From the NCBI GenBank assembly GCA_030867875.1, contig JAOWCC010000577.1, positions 2,868,660 to 2,932,659 of the forward strand: a stretch of DNA of 64,000 bases. The letters are read 5' to 3'. The translations under genes and the position numbers were made by a program. Under the pieces are notes generated by a model, which saw only the letters and a program-made list of their open reading frames with translations, did no database searches and was not told where the DNA came from. This document shows, in pieces, positions 26,701-33,963 of this stretch (positions are counted from its first letter, which is position 1; the number at the start of each line of letters is the position of its first letter). This DNA comes from Actinernus sp. WN-2022 (Eukaryota > Cnidaria > Anthozoa > Actiniaria > Actinernidae).

Positions 26701-29700
26701 ATTCAAAAAAAACGTGGAAGGGTCTATTTCCAAGATGTTGACTTATCATTCTTTCACCTTTCTGTCAGATCGTGGATACCCTCAAGTCAGGCTCCTCTGC
26801 TCTCAAGTCAATACAAGAAGGTGTCAACATCAAAGATGTGGATAAAGTCATGATGGACATTGAAGAGGTAAATCACATGTGCATGTTTTGAAAAGCAGTG
26901 GTTTGATATTGAGTTATTCAATGTTCTATTCTTGTATTTTTGTAGACATTGGATGATGCTGAAGAAATACAGCAGGCATTAGCACAAGGTTTGCTTCTTT
27001 TGTTGTTTTCTTCACAACATTACCTGTATAGTAATAAATGTAAATTTATATTTAGTCATAATCCTTTAGTGTTTTAAGTCCAAACAATAGCCCACTTCCT
27101 ATCAAAATATTGCAATTACTGCATATTGATATAATTATGATAATTTTAATATTTAGTGTTTTAAGTTCATACAGTAGCCCACTTCCTATCAAAATATTAC
27201 AATTACTGCATATTGATATAATTATGATAATTTTAATATTTAGTGTTTTAAGTTCATACAGTAGCCCACTTCCTATCAAAATATTACAATTACTGCATAT
27301 TGATATAATTATGATAATTTTAATATTTAGTGTTTTAAGTTCATACAGTAGCCCACTTCCTATCAAAATATTACAACTAGAAGTTACTAATAATTTGTGT
27401 AAGTGAATGTTGCTGAATATGTTTATAGAGTGAATGAAAGAATGGGCAAAATAATGTTGGAAATAATATTTTGAAAATGTATAATAATATTGTTAGAACG
27501 ATTTCTAAACTGTGACTTGATGGGCAATTTATTTGTATTGAAGTTGGTAATTTCAAACGGAAGTGCCTTAATGGGCGACTGATTTGTGTTGAAGTCAGTC
27601 ATTTCATACCAACATGCCTCAACGGGTGACCTTATTATAATTTATGTACGTCTCACTGAATGGCCATCAAACGACAGTGGGGCTTTAATAGGTTTTCAAT
27701 TATTAACAGATATTCTGCATTGGGAATAAGTTGATTTTTGAGTGCGTTGATAAATGCACTCTCAAAACAACCAAGAATATGTTTATGGTGCTCGACCATG
27801 TGCTTGCTCGGTCTGCAATATATATAATTTTATAGTAAATATGTATATTTAGTGTTAGTTATGTGTGTTTATATACTGCTGACACCCTAGTAATACTGCC
27901 AAACAGGGTTAAAATAAATTGATATTGATTGAAAACAGGGCATTTATTATTATACAAAATCGTGCTAGTTTTATGAATATGCATACACATGTCACTCTGT
28001 ATTCCACAAAATGTTCGCAACACTATCATGGATGTCACTAGTTTTTGAAATAGGCAGTCATCTTGGAAGCACATGAAAGTAAGTCATCTTTAAAAAGCTT
28101 TAGTTGTAACAGCCGGTTATTTTCCCAGCTGGCTACCTGCTTTTATCTACGTCCTGCTTATATATTTTTGGTTATATCCATTGTTTAGTACAAAAATATC
28201 CAGTTACAGTTAGATGAGAACAGTTGTACAGTAATAGTCTTGTGGCTTAATTTATTATGAACAATGTTTTCTCACTCAGGTAACAAATCCATAGCTGAAC
28301 AGGCTGGTGATGGAGATATGGATGAGCTTGAGCGAGAACTTGAAGCACTTTCCTTTAGTATAGGTGAGAGCTGTTTATATAGTGCTTACCTTGATTATAA
28401 ACTCACACAACTGCTTGTGCACAAGGATCGCTATTAAAATGACGATAATAATACAACTATTATCAAACGACTCTCTCTCATCCCACATTCTGATTGGTTG
28501 ATACCTTCAAATAACTGACTGCAAATAATGGTCTGAGCATGCGTACTGTTGACTAATCCATTTGGTAAACAAGGCAGATCGATTTACAGAGCTGTTGATG
28601 ACTCGAGGTCCAGTTTGAAATTCTGTAGGTCATGTTATATTTTGTCAAATGATAAAACAATTATTGAAATGGACTATCGCAAACTATCCTGATTTGTTGA
28701 TAGCGAGCTCATAGTTGTTTGCCGCCGATGCCGAATCAGCCTCCTCCAATCATGGCTTATTCTTGTTATCATCATCATCGTCATTTGATGCATTTCCCTA
28801 ATTCTGATTGGTTGATTCTCCTGCAGATATCTGTGGTAAATAACAGTTTGCTGTAAATAATGTTCTGAGCATGCGCACTATGACCGATCCATTTCGTAAA
28901 CATGGCACCTCGATTTGCAGAGCATTTTTATTATTTTTATCTATAGTTATTACTAACATTCTCATGACAAATATCGTTATTAATATTGTTGATATTATCA
29001 TGTACAATGTAATAGTCTCACCAATAGAGTCGCTCCAATTTATTTACTAGATAAATTTAATGAAATTAGTTTGTAACTATATAGTTGACTGCACCTAAAT
29101 TAGTGTAACTGCAAGACCAATGGTCACAGGGAAATCAGGGGGTTAAATGTAAACTATAATTTGAAAATATACCCGTTGATTCGTCCAAACGACTACCGGT
29201 ATACTAGACTTAGTCAAACCACGAGTCAATGTTGATTCGTCCAAACGACTATACTAGACTTAGTTAAACCATGAGTCAATGTTGATTCATCCTTGCATTT
29301 TGGTCAGATTAGGTTTTCTGAAAAGACCTTGAATTTTTATAAAAACTCCTTGGATTTTGTTGAAACCTTTTCGGATGTTTGGGAAGTCAGTAAAACAACC
29401 TCATTTCTGTCTCCAAAAGATCGTTAGAGCGGTATTGTGCAAACAAGTCAAAGAAAAGATCTAGCTCTGGGTCTAATATATGGGTAGATTTTGAGAACAT
29501 TGATGTGTGAACCCGTGGAAAACAAGTGGATTGTTAAAATAGTGGTTGTTCTTAAAAAGTCCTTGTAGAAAACATTGTGAAGTGTGTATGTACCATGGTT
29601 GGGTGACGTTAACTAATTAGTACTAATTAGTACTAATTAGCCCACTTCCGCGATATATTTTACTTGTCACGCACAAAGGTGGGCTATTTAGCTAATTTAC

Positions 29701-32700
29701 TTAAACACGAAGTTCTGGTATAAAAAGGCGAGCCCAGGGGTTTGTCACCCTTCAGTTGTCAATCGGCCTTTGTGGAGTGAACATCTGCGTGATGCTCCGC
29801 TTGAGTGCTCCCTACTGATTGCTTGTCGCGCGAAATTCGAATGAAACACACAATTTTTTAACTTCAGAGTAAGGGCTACAAAGTTCGCAAACAGCAATAA
29901 AATACCATTGCAGTTATAAATGGACAACTATCTTCCCTTTGGTCACTTTTTTTATGGCTTGTTTAATTTTAAACATTAAAAATCTAGCATTTCAAAGGAG
30001 AGGCTGATATGCTCGCTTGCTTTCTTCACTGCTCAGCGATTTGAATTTTAAATTTCGAGCTCGCCATGCGTGAAAAGAGGAGGAGCTAACCTATTTATAC
30101 CGGAACTTCGTGTTTAAGTCTAAACTGCCAACAACGTTGGAGTGACTCTAACTGCTTACGGTAAACATCACTTAAATCTGCCAGTGTTGCTAAGTTAGCA
30201 AGTATTAATACTTCTTGATAGGTGATGAATATGACAGCATTTGTTAACGTTTATTTCCCCAGGGCCAGAAAGAACGCCGCAGCAAATCAAGGTCAGTAGA
30301 GTGTTAGTCTTCCCATTGATTTCATGGGTGTGGTGAATTGAGTACTTGGCACGTATGGATGTTAACAAGTAACTAAGGGGCCGACCATTTAACGTTTGAG
30401 GGGGGTGTTAAAAAAAATATTCCTGCAAGCCAACGGTGTTGAAAAAACATATCCTGCAAGCGGAAAAGCTTTGTTCTGGCTCCGCTTTTTCCGCAAAAAA
30501 AAATTCGTGCAACAACACTGCTAAAGGAAAAAAAATAGAGCAAAGACAAGAACACCCATCCCCCCCCCCCCCCCTCAAAAGTCAAATGGTCGGCCCCTAA
30601 CCAGATAGCAAGATTAACATGTATTTGCAGTTAGATCGGTTTTCAATTGAGTGTCGTAAAACCAAGATCTGAACCAATCACCACAGCAAGTAAAAACATC
30701 AATGAACCAATCACGAACTGAAGTAATTCACGATTGTTTTTACTTGAACCAATCACGGGAGCAAGTAAAAACATCAATGAACCAATCACGAACTGAAGTA
30801 ATTCACGATTGGTTTTACTTGAACTAATCACGAGACAAAGTAAACGCAATCATGCATAGATAACTAGAGCGGTTTTCAGTTGAGTGTAGTGAAACCAAAC
30901 GCAAATTACCCGGGGGGAGCCGGGTTGGCGCAGTGGTTAAGCGCTTCGCCTCTCACCTCTGTGGCCCAGGTTCGAATCCCAGACGCGGCGCCATATGTGA
31001 GTTGAGTTTGATGGTATCTCGCCCTTGCTCCGAGGGTTTTTCTCCGGGTTCTCCGGTTTTCCTCCCTCCTCAAAAACCAACCTAAATTCCAATTCGATCC
31101 TGGAGTTCGTCTGAATACTCAAACATAAGCCTCTGGCTTGGGAGACCTGGTAACGGCTTCCTGTATCTTCGACGTAAAATAAACCATTTATTTATTATTT
31201 ATTTAATTACCCACTTGAACCAATTACGAGGCAAAGTAAACGCAGCCATGCATGGATAACTAACCAATCAATTTCAACAGCAATCACCTAAGTAGTGTTT
31301 CATATCCGAGTCACCGTATTCTATGGGGGTTTCAAAATCCGAGTGGAATTTCAAATGTCAAGGCCGCTTCCTTCTCACGAGGATTTTGACACCCCTTAGA
31401 ATACGGTGATGAGGATATTAATCAGCTTCTACTACTCATTAATTATCACATGCAGGTATGTCGGTTATGTAAGCATTGTTTCTATTGTTTGTAATTAAGA
31501 GTATTGTTGAACTATTGTGTATAGTTATCCCGCTCATGGATTCTTCTTTTTGGGACCGGAGAGTTCAACAAGCGACTCAGCAGTTGGTAGGGGAGTGGGC
31601 TAGAAATCTATACAAAGTTCTTAGAAAGTTGGTTCGAATCCCGTTGGAGGCAGGTTTTTTTCTTTCAATGTCACTTCACTTCTTTCCTGTCGACATGTTA
31701 GTTTCCCAGTTATTATGGACGGGACTTCGACATTTCAAAGCCCTAGTACTTCGACATTTCAACGCCCTAGTACTTTAACATTTCAACGCCCTAGTACTTA
31801 GACATTTCAACGCCCTAGTACTTTAACATTTCAACGCCCTAGTACTTTAACATTTCAATGCCCTAGTACTTCGACATTTCAACGCCCTAGTACTTCGACA
31901 TTTCAACGCCCTAGTACTTCGACATTTCAACGCCCTAGTACTTAGACATTTCAACGCCCTAGTACTTTGACATTTCAACGCCCTAGTACTTTGACATTTC
32001 AACGCCCTAGTACTTTGACATTTCAACGCCCTAGTACTTTGACATTTCAACGCCCTAGTACTTTGACATTTCAACGCCCTAGTACTTTAACATTTCAACG
32101 CCCTAGTACTTTAACATTTCAACGCCCTAGTACTTTAACATTTCAACGCCCTAGTACTTTAACATTTCAACGCCCTAGTACTTTAACATTTCAACGCCCT
32201 AGTACTTTAACATTTCAACGCCCTAGTACTTTAACATTTCAACGCCCTAGTACTTTAACATTTCAACGCCCTAGTACTTTAACATTTCAACGCCCTAGTA
32301 CTTAGACATTTCAACGCCCTAGTACTTTAACATTTCAACGTCCTAGTACTTTAACATTTCAACGCCCTAGTACTTTAACATTTCAACGCCCTAGTACTTT
32401 AACATTTCAACGCCCTAGTACTTTAACATTTCAACGCCCTAGTACTTTGACATTTCAACGCCCTAGTACTTTAACATTTCAACGCCCTAGTACTTTAACA
32501 TTTCAACGCCCTAGTACTTAGACATTTCAACGCCCTAGTACTTTGAAGTGGTGCTGACAGTATTGTACGGGGGTTTCAAAGTTACGGCACGTGGTACAGA
32601 TCCAGCCCTGGGATTGGTGGTTTCCCTTATGAATAATTAATTAACAATATAATTACTTTTCGACACTCTTTATTAATTAGGATTGCTAATTGGTTAGCTA

Positions 32701-33331
32701 CTAGAGTGTTTAAAAAGAAAACAGTTACAGAGTCAATCACGGGAGCAAGTTGACGTCAGTCGTGATTGGTTTTAGCGATCAATCAGGAGGGAAAGTAAAC
32801 GCAATCATAGGGTAACTAACCAAAACAATGTTTGCTATTAGTTTAGAACTTGATTGGCTGAAATAACAGGACTTCGACTATGATTGCCTCTGATTGGTAG
32901 AATAATTATAAAACATTTTAACAGCCAATAGAAAAGAAAACCAAAGCAATCACCGAATTATTTTCGACACTCGATCGAAAACAACCTTACACGATGTATA
33001 TACATGTGGTATGTTAACTTTCTTCCTTTCTTATTCCTGGGTTGAAATAATGAAAACAAGAACGTACGAAAACACTTTTGATCAATGCTTTTTTCTGTTT
33101 TATTTTTTGAAGGGCTCACCACCAAAGTATTATGGAACAGACGAAGCTGCGTCCTTTCCACTCAGCGGCCTAACTCCACCAGCTACATCTCTAACCCGAG
33201 CCAGCATTCAACCTGTACACAACCCTGCTCAACCCACATCATGGGTATTCCCGACACCTCCTACTCACAGCCCTTCTAGTTCAAGTGAACCATCAAAGAA
33301 GAACAAAACTAGTACTGCCATTTTTGGTTAA
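5305..33331 (+). CDS. Charged multivesicular body protein 7 (ESCRT-III), complete 11-exon gene
   Basis: Joined exons encode about 474 residues; human CHMP7 is 453. In animals CHMP7 is the ESCRT-III/ESCRT-II-like hybrid that sits on ER and inner nuclear membrane, partners LEM2 and recruits CHMP4 for nuclear-envelope sealing. Residues 1-215 match the CHMP7 N-terminal half: 'MNFMFSAF', 'WDSKLQFW', 'GLVPLGFQTV', and the amphipathic 'WISWSYGLAKKSIIW' region that binds membrane in the human protein. Residues about 245-385 form the charged ESCRT-III core ('ALAVLKKRE', 'RIQEAETDKM', 'GSSALKSIQEGVNI', 'DKVMMDIEE'). 'MDELERELEAL' is a MIM1-like helix that in known homologues binds MIT domains. The last 72 residues are Ser/Pro/Thr-rich. 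The ATG at 5305 sits in a good AAAATGG context; all intron phases agree and all donors are GT. Identity is from remembered family motifs, not a search. Confidence 0.93.
6082..7471. mobile_element. Foldback/Mutator-like element with captured RecQ-helicase fragments
   Basis: Ends are TAGCCTGATTTTCAGACGG and its exact inverse, flanked by the perfect 9-bp duplication CCCGAATTG (6073-6081 and 7472-7480). The two halves are long inverted copies of roughly 450 bp or more. Each arm carries a piece resembling the start of a RecQ-type helicase: 'FGISELFPKQRKSI' on the plus strand near 6307 and the same region inverted near 7200-7250. A Walker-A-like 'ATGFGKS' reads on the minus strand near 6900. Frames are broken by stops, so no helicase is made. 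A 9-bp duplication and long inverted arms fit the Mutator/foldback group. No transposase is present, so it is non-autonomous. Confidence 0.82.
8954..9040 (-). mobile_element. tRNA-like segment (SINE head remnant)
   Basis: On the minus strand an A-box-like 'tgacgcagttggtaatt' is followed by a B-box GGTTCGAGTCC (complement of 8962-8972), spaced as in a tRNA with an extended loop. It sits inside the foldback element core; the homologous place in the second copy is 57315-57410. I call it a tRNA-derived fragment rather than a working tRNA because the acceptor stem does not pair convincingly. Confidence 0.5.
10108..10560. repeat. ~130-bp tandem repeat, 3.4 copies
   Basis: 'catttaaaaacaccctaacc' recurs near 10138, 10269 and 10401 and, degenerate, near 10533, with 'gagctagtcactaaataaca' in each unit. 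The 'ccctaacc' is not a telomere array; it occurs once per unit. It belongs to the interior of the element at 8541-10862. Confidence 0.85.
11246..11276 (-). mobile_element. Solo TAGCCTGA-family terminus
   Basis: The complement of this segment reads TAGCCTGAATTTCAGCC and continues to TGGTTC. It is nearly the same as the 35-bp insertion at 49047-49081 and one arm of 48122-48182. No 9-bp duplication was found around it, so it is either an old insertion or a truncated end. Confidence 0.6.
12229..12312. repeat. 84-bp near-perfect hairpin
   Basis: AGGAAAATCACATGCCTGAC at 12229 is mirrored by its exact inverse at the right end. Pairing continues through GGTAATTCC and GTTAAATTG to the centre, with only a few mismatches. 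It lies 185 bp upstream of CHMP7 exon 2 and is probably the core of a MITE. If transcribed it would form a stem of about 40 bp. Confidence 0.85.
12497..12697 (+). CDS. CHMP7 exon 2 (67 codons)
   Basis: The acceptor TTTATAG precedes DKAEALLQIHY and the exon ends ITADGEK before a GTACAT donor, phase 0 on both sides. It matches the second winged-helix part of CHMP7 ('LVTCYLQKQKIIAV', then 'DGEK' running into the KFA motif of exon 3). Confidence 0.9.
14316..15095. repeat. 35-bp minisatellite, about 22 copies
   Basis: The unit contains 'aaccgatggcttgct' plus 'tacagctacaatgctattt'. The main variant position is 'ctata' versus 'ctgta'. One unit has an extra 'ta' (near 14965) and one a 3-bp insertion near 14380. 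The period is not a multiple of three and stops abound, so it is non-coding. Confidence 0.95.
16607..16730. repeat. Inverted repeat, probable MITE
   Basis: 'ttattctcttcaatctcg...' followed by 'aacagtggc' on the left mirrors 'gccactattcaccaagattg' and 'gaataggataat' on the right, with several mismatches. It is a hairpin-type repeat in intron 2, about 80 bp before exon 3; family unknown. Confidence 0.6.
16812..16882 (+). CDS. CHMP7 exon 3 (71 bp)
   Basis: Acceptor CTCCAG, then VIKFAKKNQSTAYSVTETDV and DIM, ending with AG of a split codon before GTATGT (phase 2). It matches the CHMP7 linker between the winged helices and the ESCRT-III core. Confidence 0.88.
16883..17712 (+). other. CHMP7 intron 3
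   Basis: Contains the 288-bp MITE at 17346-17633, whose right end lies only about 80 bp from exon 4. The remainder is AT-rich sequence with loosely repeated 'attattccagaataag'-type words. Confidence 0.75.
17346..17633. mobile_element. MITE, 288 bp (copy A)
   Basis: The termini CCATAGTTAATAGAGTGG... and its slightly diverged inverse bound an internal sequence shared with 47564-47845, which is in the opposite orientation and has intact ends. Copy A has a mutated right end ('tagatattaactatg'), so it is older. No protein. Confidence 0.85.
17713..17775 (+). CDS. CHMP7 exon 4 (63 bp)
   Basis: Acceptor CTCTTCAG, then A completing an Arg codon, LKKTVAVLTLQGKQLSNNIE, ending AG before GTACAT (phase 2). 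It corresponds to helix 1 of the ESCRT-III core. Confidence 0.87.
18267..19395. mobile_element. Candidate DNA transposon (1.1 kb), AAAGACCC ends
   Basis: 18267-18302 (AAAGACCCTGTGTCCGAGCC, then CATGGTGCTTTGCGC) recurs inverted at 19360-19395 with two or three changes. Nothing between the ends resembles a transposase. Flanks (TATAAAG left, CTTTAAG right) do not give a clear duplication. The ends resemble those at 612 and 5182. Confidence 0.6.
19502..20671. repeat. 78-bp minisatellite, 15 copies
   Basis: Unit runs from 'gagtatcaaagtctaacatg' to 'caatagcatggtaatg' with a central palindrome acATGCCGGCATggt. Variants: 'tctaac/tataac', 'gccgg/gccag', 'tcatcc/tcaccc'. One copy lacks 5 bp (near 19942). 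It has no long open frame. Confidence 0.95.
20976..21024 (+). CDS. CHMP7 exon 5 (49 bp) with tandem acceptors
   Basis: Acceptor TTTCTTCAG, then T completing Ser, then CRQKAKTFMNEGLRKS and a GTAAGT donor (phase 0). A second AG six bases on (TTGTAG) would remove two codons in frame and give R-QKAK. The upstream acceptor fits better: it has the stronger pyrimidine tract and keeps the Cys-basic residues that align with the Cys-Lys of human CHMP7. This exon bridges helices 1 and 2. Confidence 0.8.
21345..22130. mobile_element. TA-flanked pogo/mariner-type MITE (786 bp)
   Basis: Starts CCGTATTCACTCAACGGATA and ends with the inverse (GTGAGTGAATACGG), flanked by TA on both sides. Sub-terminal 'gataagccgcacc' is inverted as 'ggtgcggcttatc'. 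Open frames inside (for example MPKRISRSHLLEK) are short and lack the catalytic D residues of a transposase. Related to 8300-10913. Confidence 0.85.
22411..22701 (+). pseudogene. 3'-terminal fragment of a LINE reverse-transcriptase ORF
   Basis: An open frame of 97 codons ends at TAG. It reads LRISNHALDIEKGR, then RICPKCDKQEVEDK and RFVLRCPLYNNLRE. The Cys-x2-Cys...Cys pattern after an 'R-I-S-N-H-x-L-x-I-E-x-G-R' motif is typical of the zinc-ribbon-like C terminus of non-LTR retrotransposon polyproteins. All the endonuclease and RT domains are missing, so it is a 5'-truncated copy. It belongs to a different family from the full LINE at 41689. Confidence 0.75.
22702..22980 (+). mobile_element. 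3' UTR and microsatellite tail of the truncated LINE
   Basis: Following the stop is AT-rich DNA with 'caataaaca' and a (GTAT)n(CTAT)n tail at 22935-22968. Short tandem tails are usual at 3' ends of CR1/RTE-like elements. The right boundary is approximate. Confidence 0.55.
23018..23137 (+). CDS. CHMP7 exon 6 (40 codons)
   Basis: Acceptor AATATAG, then ALAVLKKRESCQRSLDKT... to RIQEAETDKM before GTACTG, phase 0 at both ends. It is the helix-2 region of the ESCRT-III core and one of the best matching segments (A-L-x-x-L-K and the Q/E-T-D-x-M signature). Confidence 0.92.
24338..24985. repeat. 52-bp minisatellite, about 12 copies
   Basis: The unit is 'ataagttgaaatgctattg' followed by 'tcttgtactcaacactgatt' and 'ggctcaagttacc'. 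Copies are almost identical, so the expansion is recent. The first unit carries an extra 'ataa'. A 'CTGATTGGCT' (inverted CCAAT-like AGCCAATCAG) occurs in every unit. Confidence 0.95.
25020..26484. repeat. 41-bp minisatellite, about 35 copies
   Basis: The unit is 'ccatcttccatgtgtta' then 'catgtgtatgtataaactag' 'agaa'. A longer variant with 'ctactgtatc' occurs twice (25143 and 25350), about 205 bp apart, implying duplication of a block of several units. It follows the 52-bp array directly. Confidence 0.95.
26769..26867 (+). CDS. CHMP7 exon 7 (33 codons)
   Basis: Acceptor TCTGTCAG, then IVDTLKSGSSALKSIQEGVN and IKDVDKVMMDIEE before GTAAAT, phase 0 at both ends. It corresponds to helices 3-4 of the ESCRT-III core (the 'A-L-K' and 'V-x-x-V-M-x-x-I' pattern). 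Confidence 0.92.
26946..26988 (+). CDS. CHMP7 exon 8 (43 bp)
   Basis: Acceptor TTTTTGTAG, then TLDDAEEIQQALAQ, ending with the G of a split codon before GTTTGC, a weak but canonical donor. The intron before it is only 78 bp. It matches 'D-x-x-D/E-E-x-x-Q-x-L' of CHMP7 helix 5. Confidence 0.88.
26989..28279 (+). other. CHMP7 intron 8 (1.3 kb)
   Basis: Contains the 87-bp tandem repeat at 27063-27376. The rest shows nothing beyond AT-rich DNA. Confidence 0.8.
27063..27376. repeat. 87-bp tandem repeat, 3.6 copies
   Basis: Units begin 'tagtgttttaagt' and include 'tagcccacttcctatcaaaa'. Because 87 is a multiple of three, both strands stay open through the array, giving spurious hydrophobic ORFs. 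Copies 2-4 are nearly identical and copy 1 is diverged. Confidence 0.92.
28280..28363 (+). CDS. CHMP7 exon 9 (84 bp), MIM1-like helix
   Basis: Acceptor CTCACTCAG; the frame reads GNKSIAEQAGDGDMDELERE then LEALSFSI, ending with G before GTGAGA. 'DELERELEAL' has the L-x3-L-x2-L spacing of a MIT-interacting motif, with Glu where the classic MIM1 has Arg, as also in human CHMP7. Confidence 0.9.
28364..30262 (+). other. CHMP7 intron 9 (1.9 kb)
   Basis: Has two diverged copies of a ~115-bp repeat (about 28486-28595 and 28797-28925, both with 'attctgattggttga' and 'tctgagcatgcg'), a short duplication near 29175-29285, and a MITE at 29699-30119. Confidence 0.75.
29699..30119. mobile_element. MITE with TATA-like sequences in both ends (421 bp)
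   Basis: The left end ACTTAAACACGAAGTTCTGG and the inverted right end match over about 30 bp. TATAAAAA (29719-29726, plus) and TATAAATA (30092-30099, minus) lie in the two termini, both pointing inward. No transposase. Flanking duplication unclear. Confidence 0.7.
30263..30291 (+). CDS. CHMP7 exon 10 (29 bp micro-exon)
   Basis: Acceptor TTTCCCCAG; the split Gly is followed by PERTPQQIK and GTCAGT (phase 0). The link is supported by phase agreement on both sides rather than by conservation, as this linker is variable in the family. Confidence 0.78.
30377..30597. mobile_element. PIF/Harbinger-type MITE (221 bp)
   Basis: The ends GGGGCCGACCATTTAACGTT and its near-inverse (AAGTCAAATGGTCGGCCCC) are flanked by TAA on both sides (30374-30376, 30598-30600). 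A TWA duplication and GGG/CCC ends are the hallmark of PIF/Harbinger. A poly-C run sits inside the right end. The same type occurs at 49249-49788. Confidence 0.85.
30912..31204 (+). mobile_element. tRNA-derived SINE, intact, with 8-bp target duplication
   Basis: A-box 'tggcgcagtggttaagcgc' and B-box GGTTCGAATCC (30969-30979) are followed by the body with 'ttctccgggttctccgg', and a tail of 'tttatttattatttatt'. The direct repeat AATTACCC flanks it (30904-30911 and 31205-31212). Minus-strand copies occur at about 37395-37611 and 45866-46070. It is retroposed by LINE machinery and non-coding. Confidence 0.9.
31724..32544. repeat. 24-bp minisatellite, about 34 copies
   Basis: The unit is 'acatttcaacgccctagtac' plus 'ttyr' (ttaa, ttga, ttcg or taga variants). 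The variant four bases cluster (runs of ttga, then ttaa), so local duplication of blocks has occurred. Multiple-of-three period makes long spurious ORFs on both strands. Confidence 0.95.
33113..33331 (+). CDS. CHMP7 exon 11 (terminal, 72 codons)
   Basis: The acceptor TTTTTTGAAG has a strong T-tract. The frame reads GSPPKYYGTDEAASFPLSGL..., continues Ser/Pro/Thr-rich (TPPATSL, FPTPPTHSPSSSSEP) and ends KTSTAIFG and TAA. The tail does not resemble the human C terminus and is probably disordered. The end of the protein is the least certain part. Confidence 0.85.
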   Translation, partial: GSPPKYYGTDEAASFPLSGLTPPATSLTRASIQPVHNPAQPTSWVFPTPPTHSPSSSSEPSKKNKTSTAIFG

Positions 33332-33957
33332 AAAAATAACTTCCTTCCGGTTTACAGTGCGTATAAGCCCATTTTTTCATTAACTTCGATTCAACATCAA
33401 GTAAATATTTGAATAGTAAAATATCTCTTAATTTGAGTTTTCGAGGTTCATATTTGGAATATGCTAATACATGACGTGCGTCAAACAGGGAATACTTTTT
33501 TATACAAAAACTTGCTGATAGAGATAAATGACCTGCTATTAACATATATGTTATATTGGAAGCTTTACCAGTAATTGTACCAAATAATGTGTCGAAATCA
33601 GAAGTAAGTTTCACTCACAAGGAGAACGAAATGACAGTCAATTCCCTGTTGGATGTGACGTCATCAGCATATTCGAAATAGAAATCTTTATAACCTTTAA
33701 AACAACATATCAAAACAACATCTTACTTCATTAAAACTTACTAAAGGTGTGTTATTATACTCACTTTATTAAACTGAAGCATGTACGCGTGTGAGTGTTT
33801 CTTCGTCCTTTCTTGTTACATTTTTTGAATATCTATTTTGGCTGCTTATTACTGCTTCACTATTTTAATTACCTTGTAAGGGTTGCCTGCTGATCAGGGT
33901 ACTCAAGCTAATTCACTTATATATTATCTTTAGTTTTGTAACATATTTACGAGTGCA

Positions 33958-33963
33958 AATAAA
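33958..33963 (+). promoter_or_regulatory. Candidate CHMP7 poly(A) signal AATAAA
   Basis: AATAAA is followed within 10-20 bases by the GT-rich 'tattgttgttgtc'. It is about 630 bp past the stop codon. Earlier weaker signals are possible. Confidence 0.5.

Larger units (their letters stand above)
23138..26768 (+). other. CHMP7 intron 6 (3.6 kb), mostly minisatellite
   Basis: Two arrays fill 24338-24985 and 25020-26484. 23138-24337 is AT-rich sequence without a supported feature. Confidence 0.85.
30637..32986. mobile_element. DNA element with 'ttttcaattgagtgtcg' termini
   Basis: The left end at 30637 (CGGTTTTCAATTGAGTGTCG) mirrors the right end at about 32960-32986 (CGACACTCGATCGAAAAC). Interior stretches on both sides share 'aatcacgggagcaag' and 'aagtaaacgcaatcat'. 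I remember this terminus as a very common repeat in stony-coral genomes; it is part of the taxonomic inference. An 82-bp duplication lies at 30670-30840. Confidence 0.6.
30292..33112 (+). other. CHMP7 intron 10 (2.8 kb), nested repeats
   Basis: Contains a Harbinger-type MITE (30377-30597), a larger element with TTTTCAATTGAGTGTCG-type ends (30637-32986) holding a SINE (30912-31204), and a 24-bp array (31724-32544). Confidence 0.8.

Noticed and set aside
31847..32305. TFQRPSTL and KCQSTRAL repeat ORFs
   Set aside because: 24-bp minisatellite read in frame on both strands, within a CHMP7 intron.
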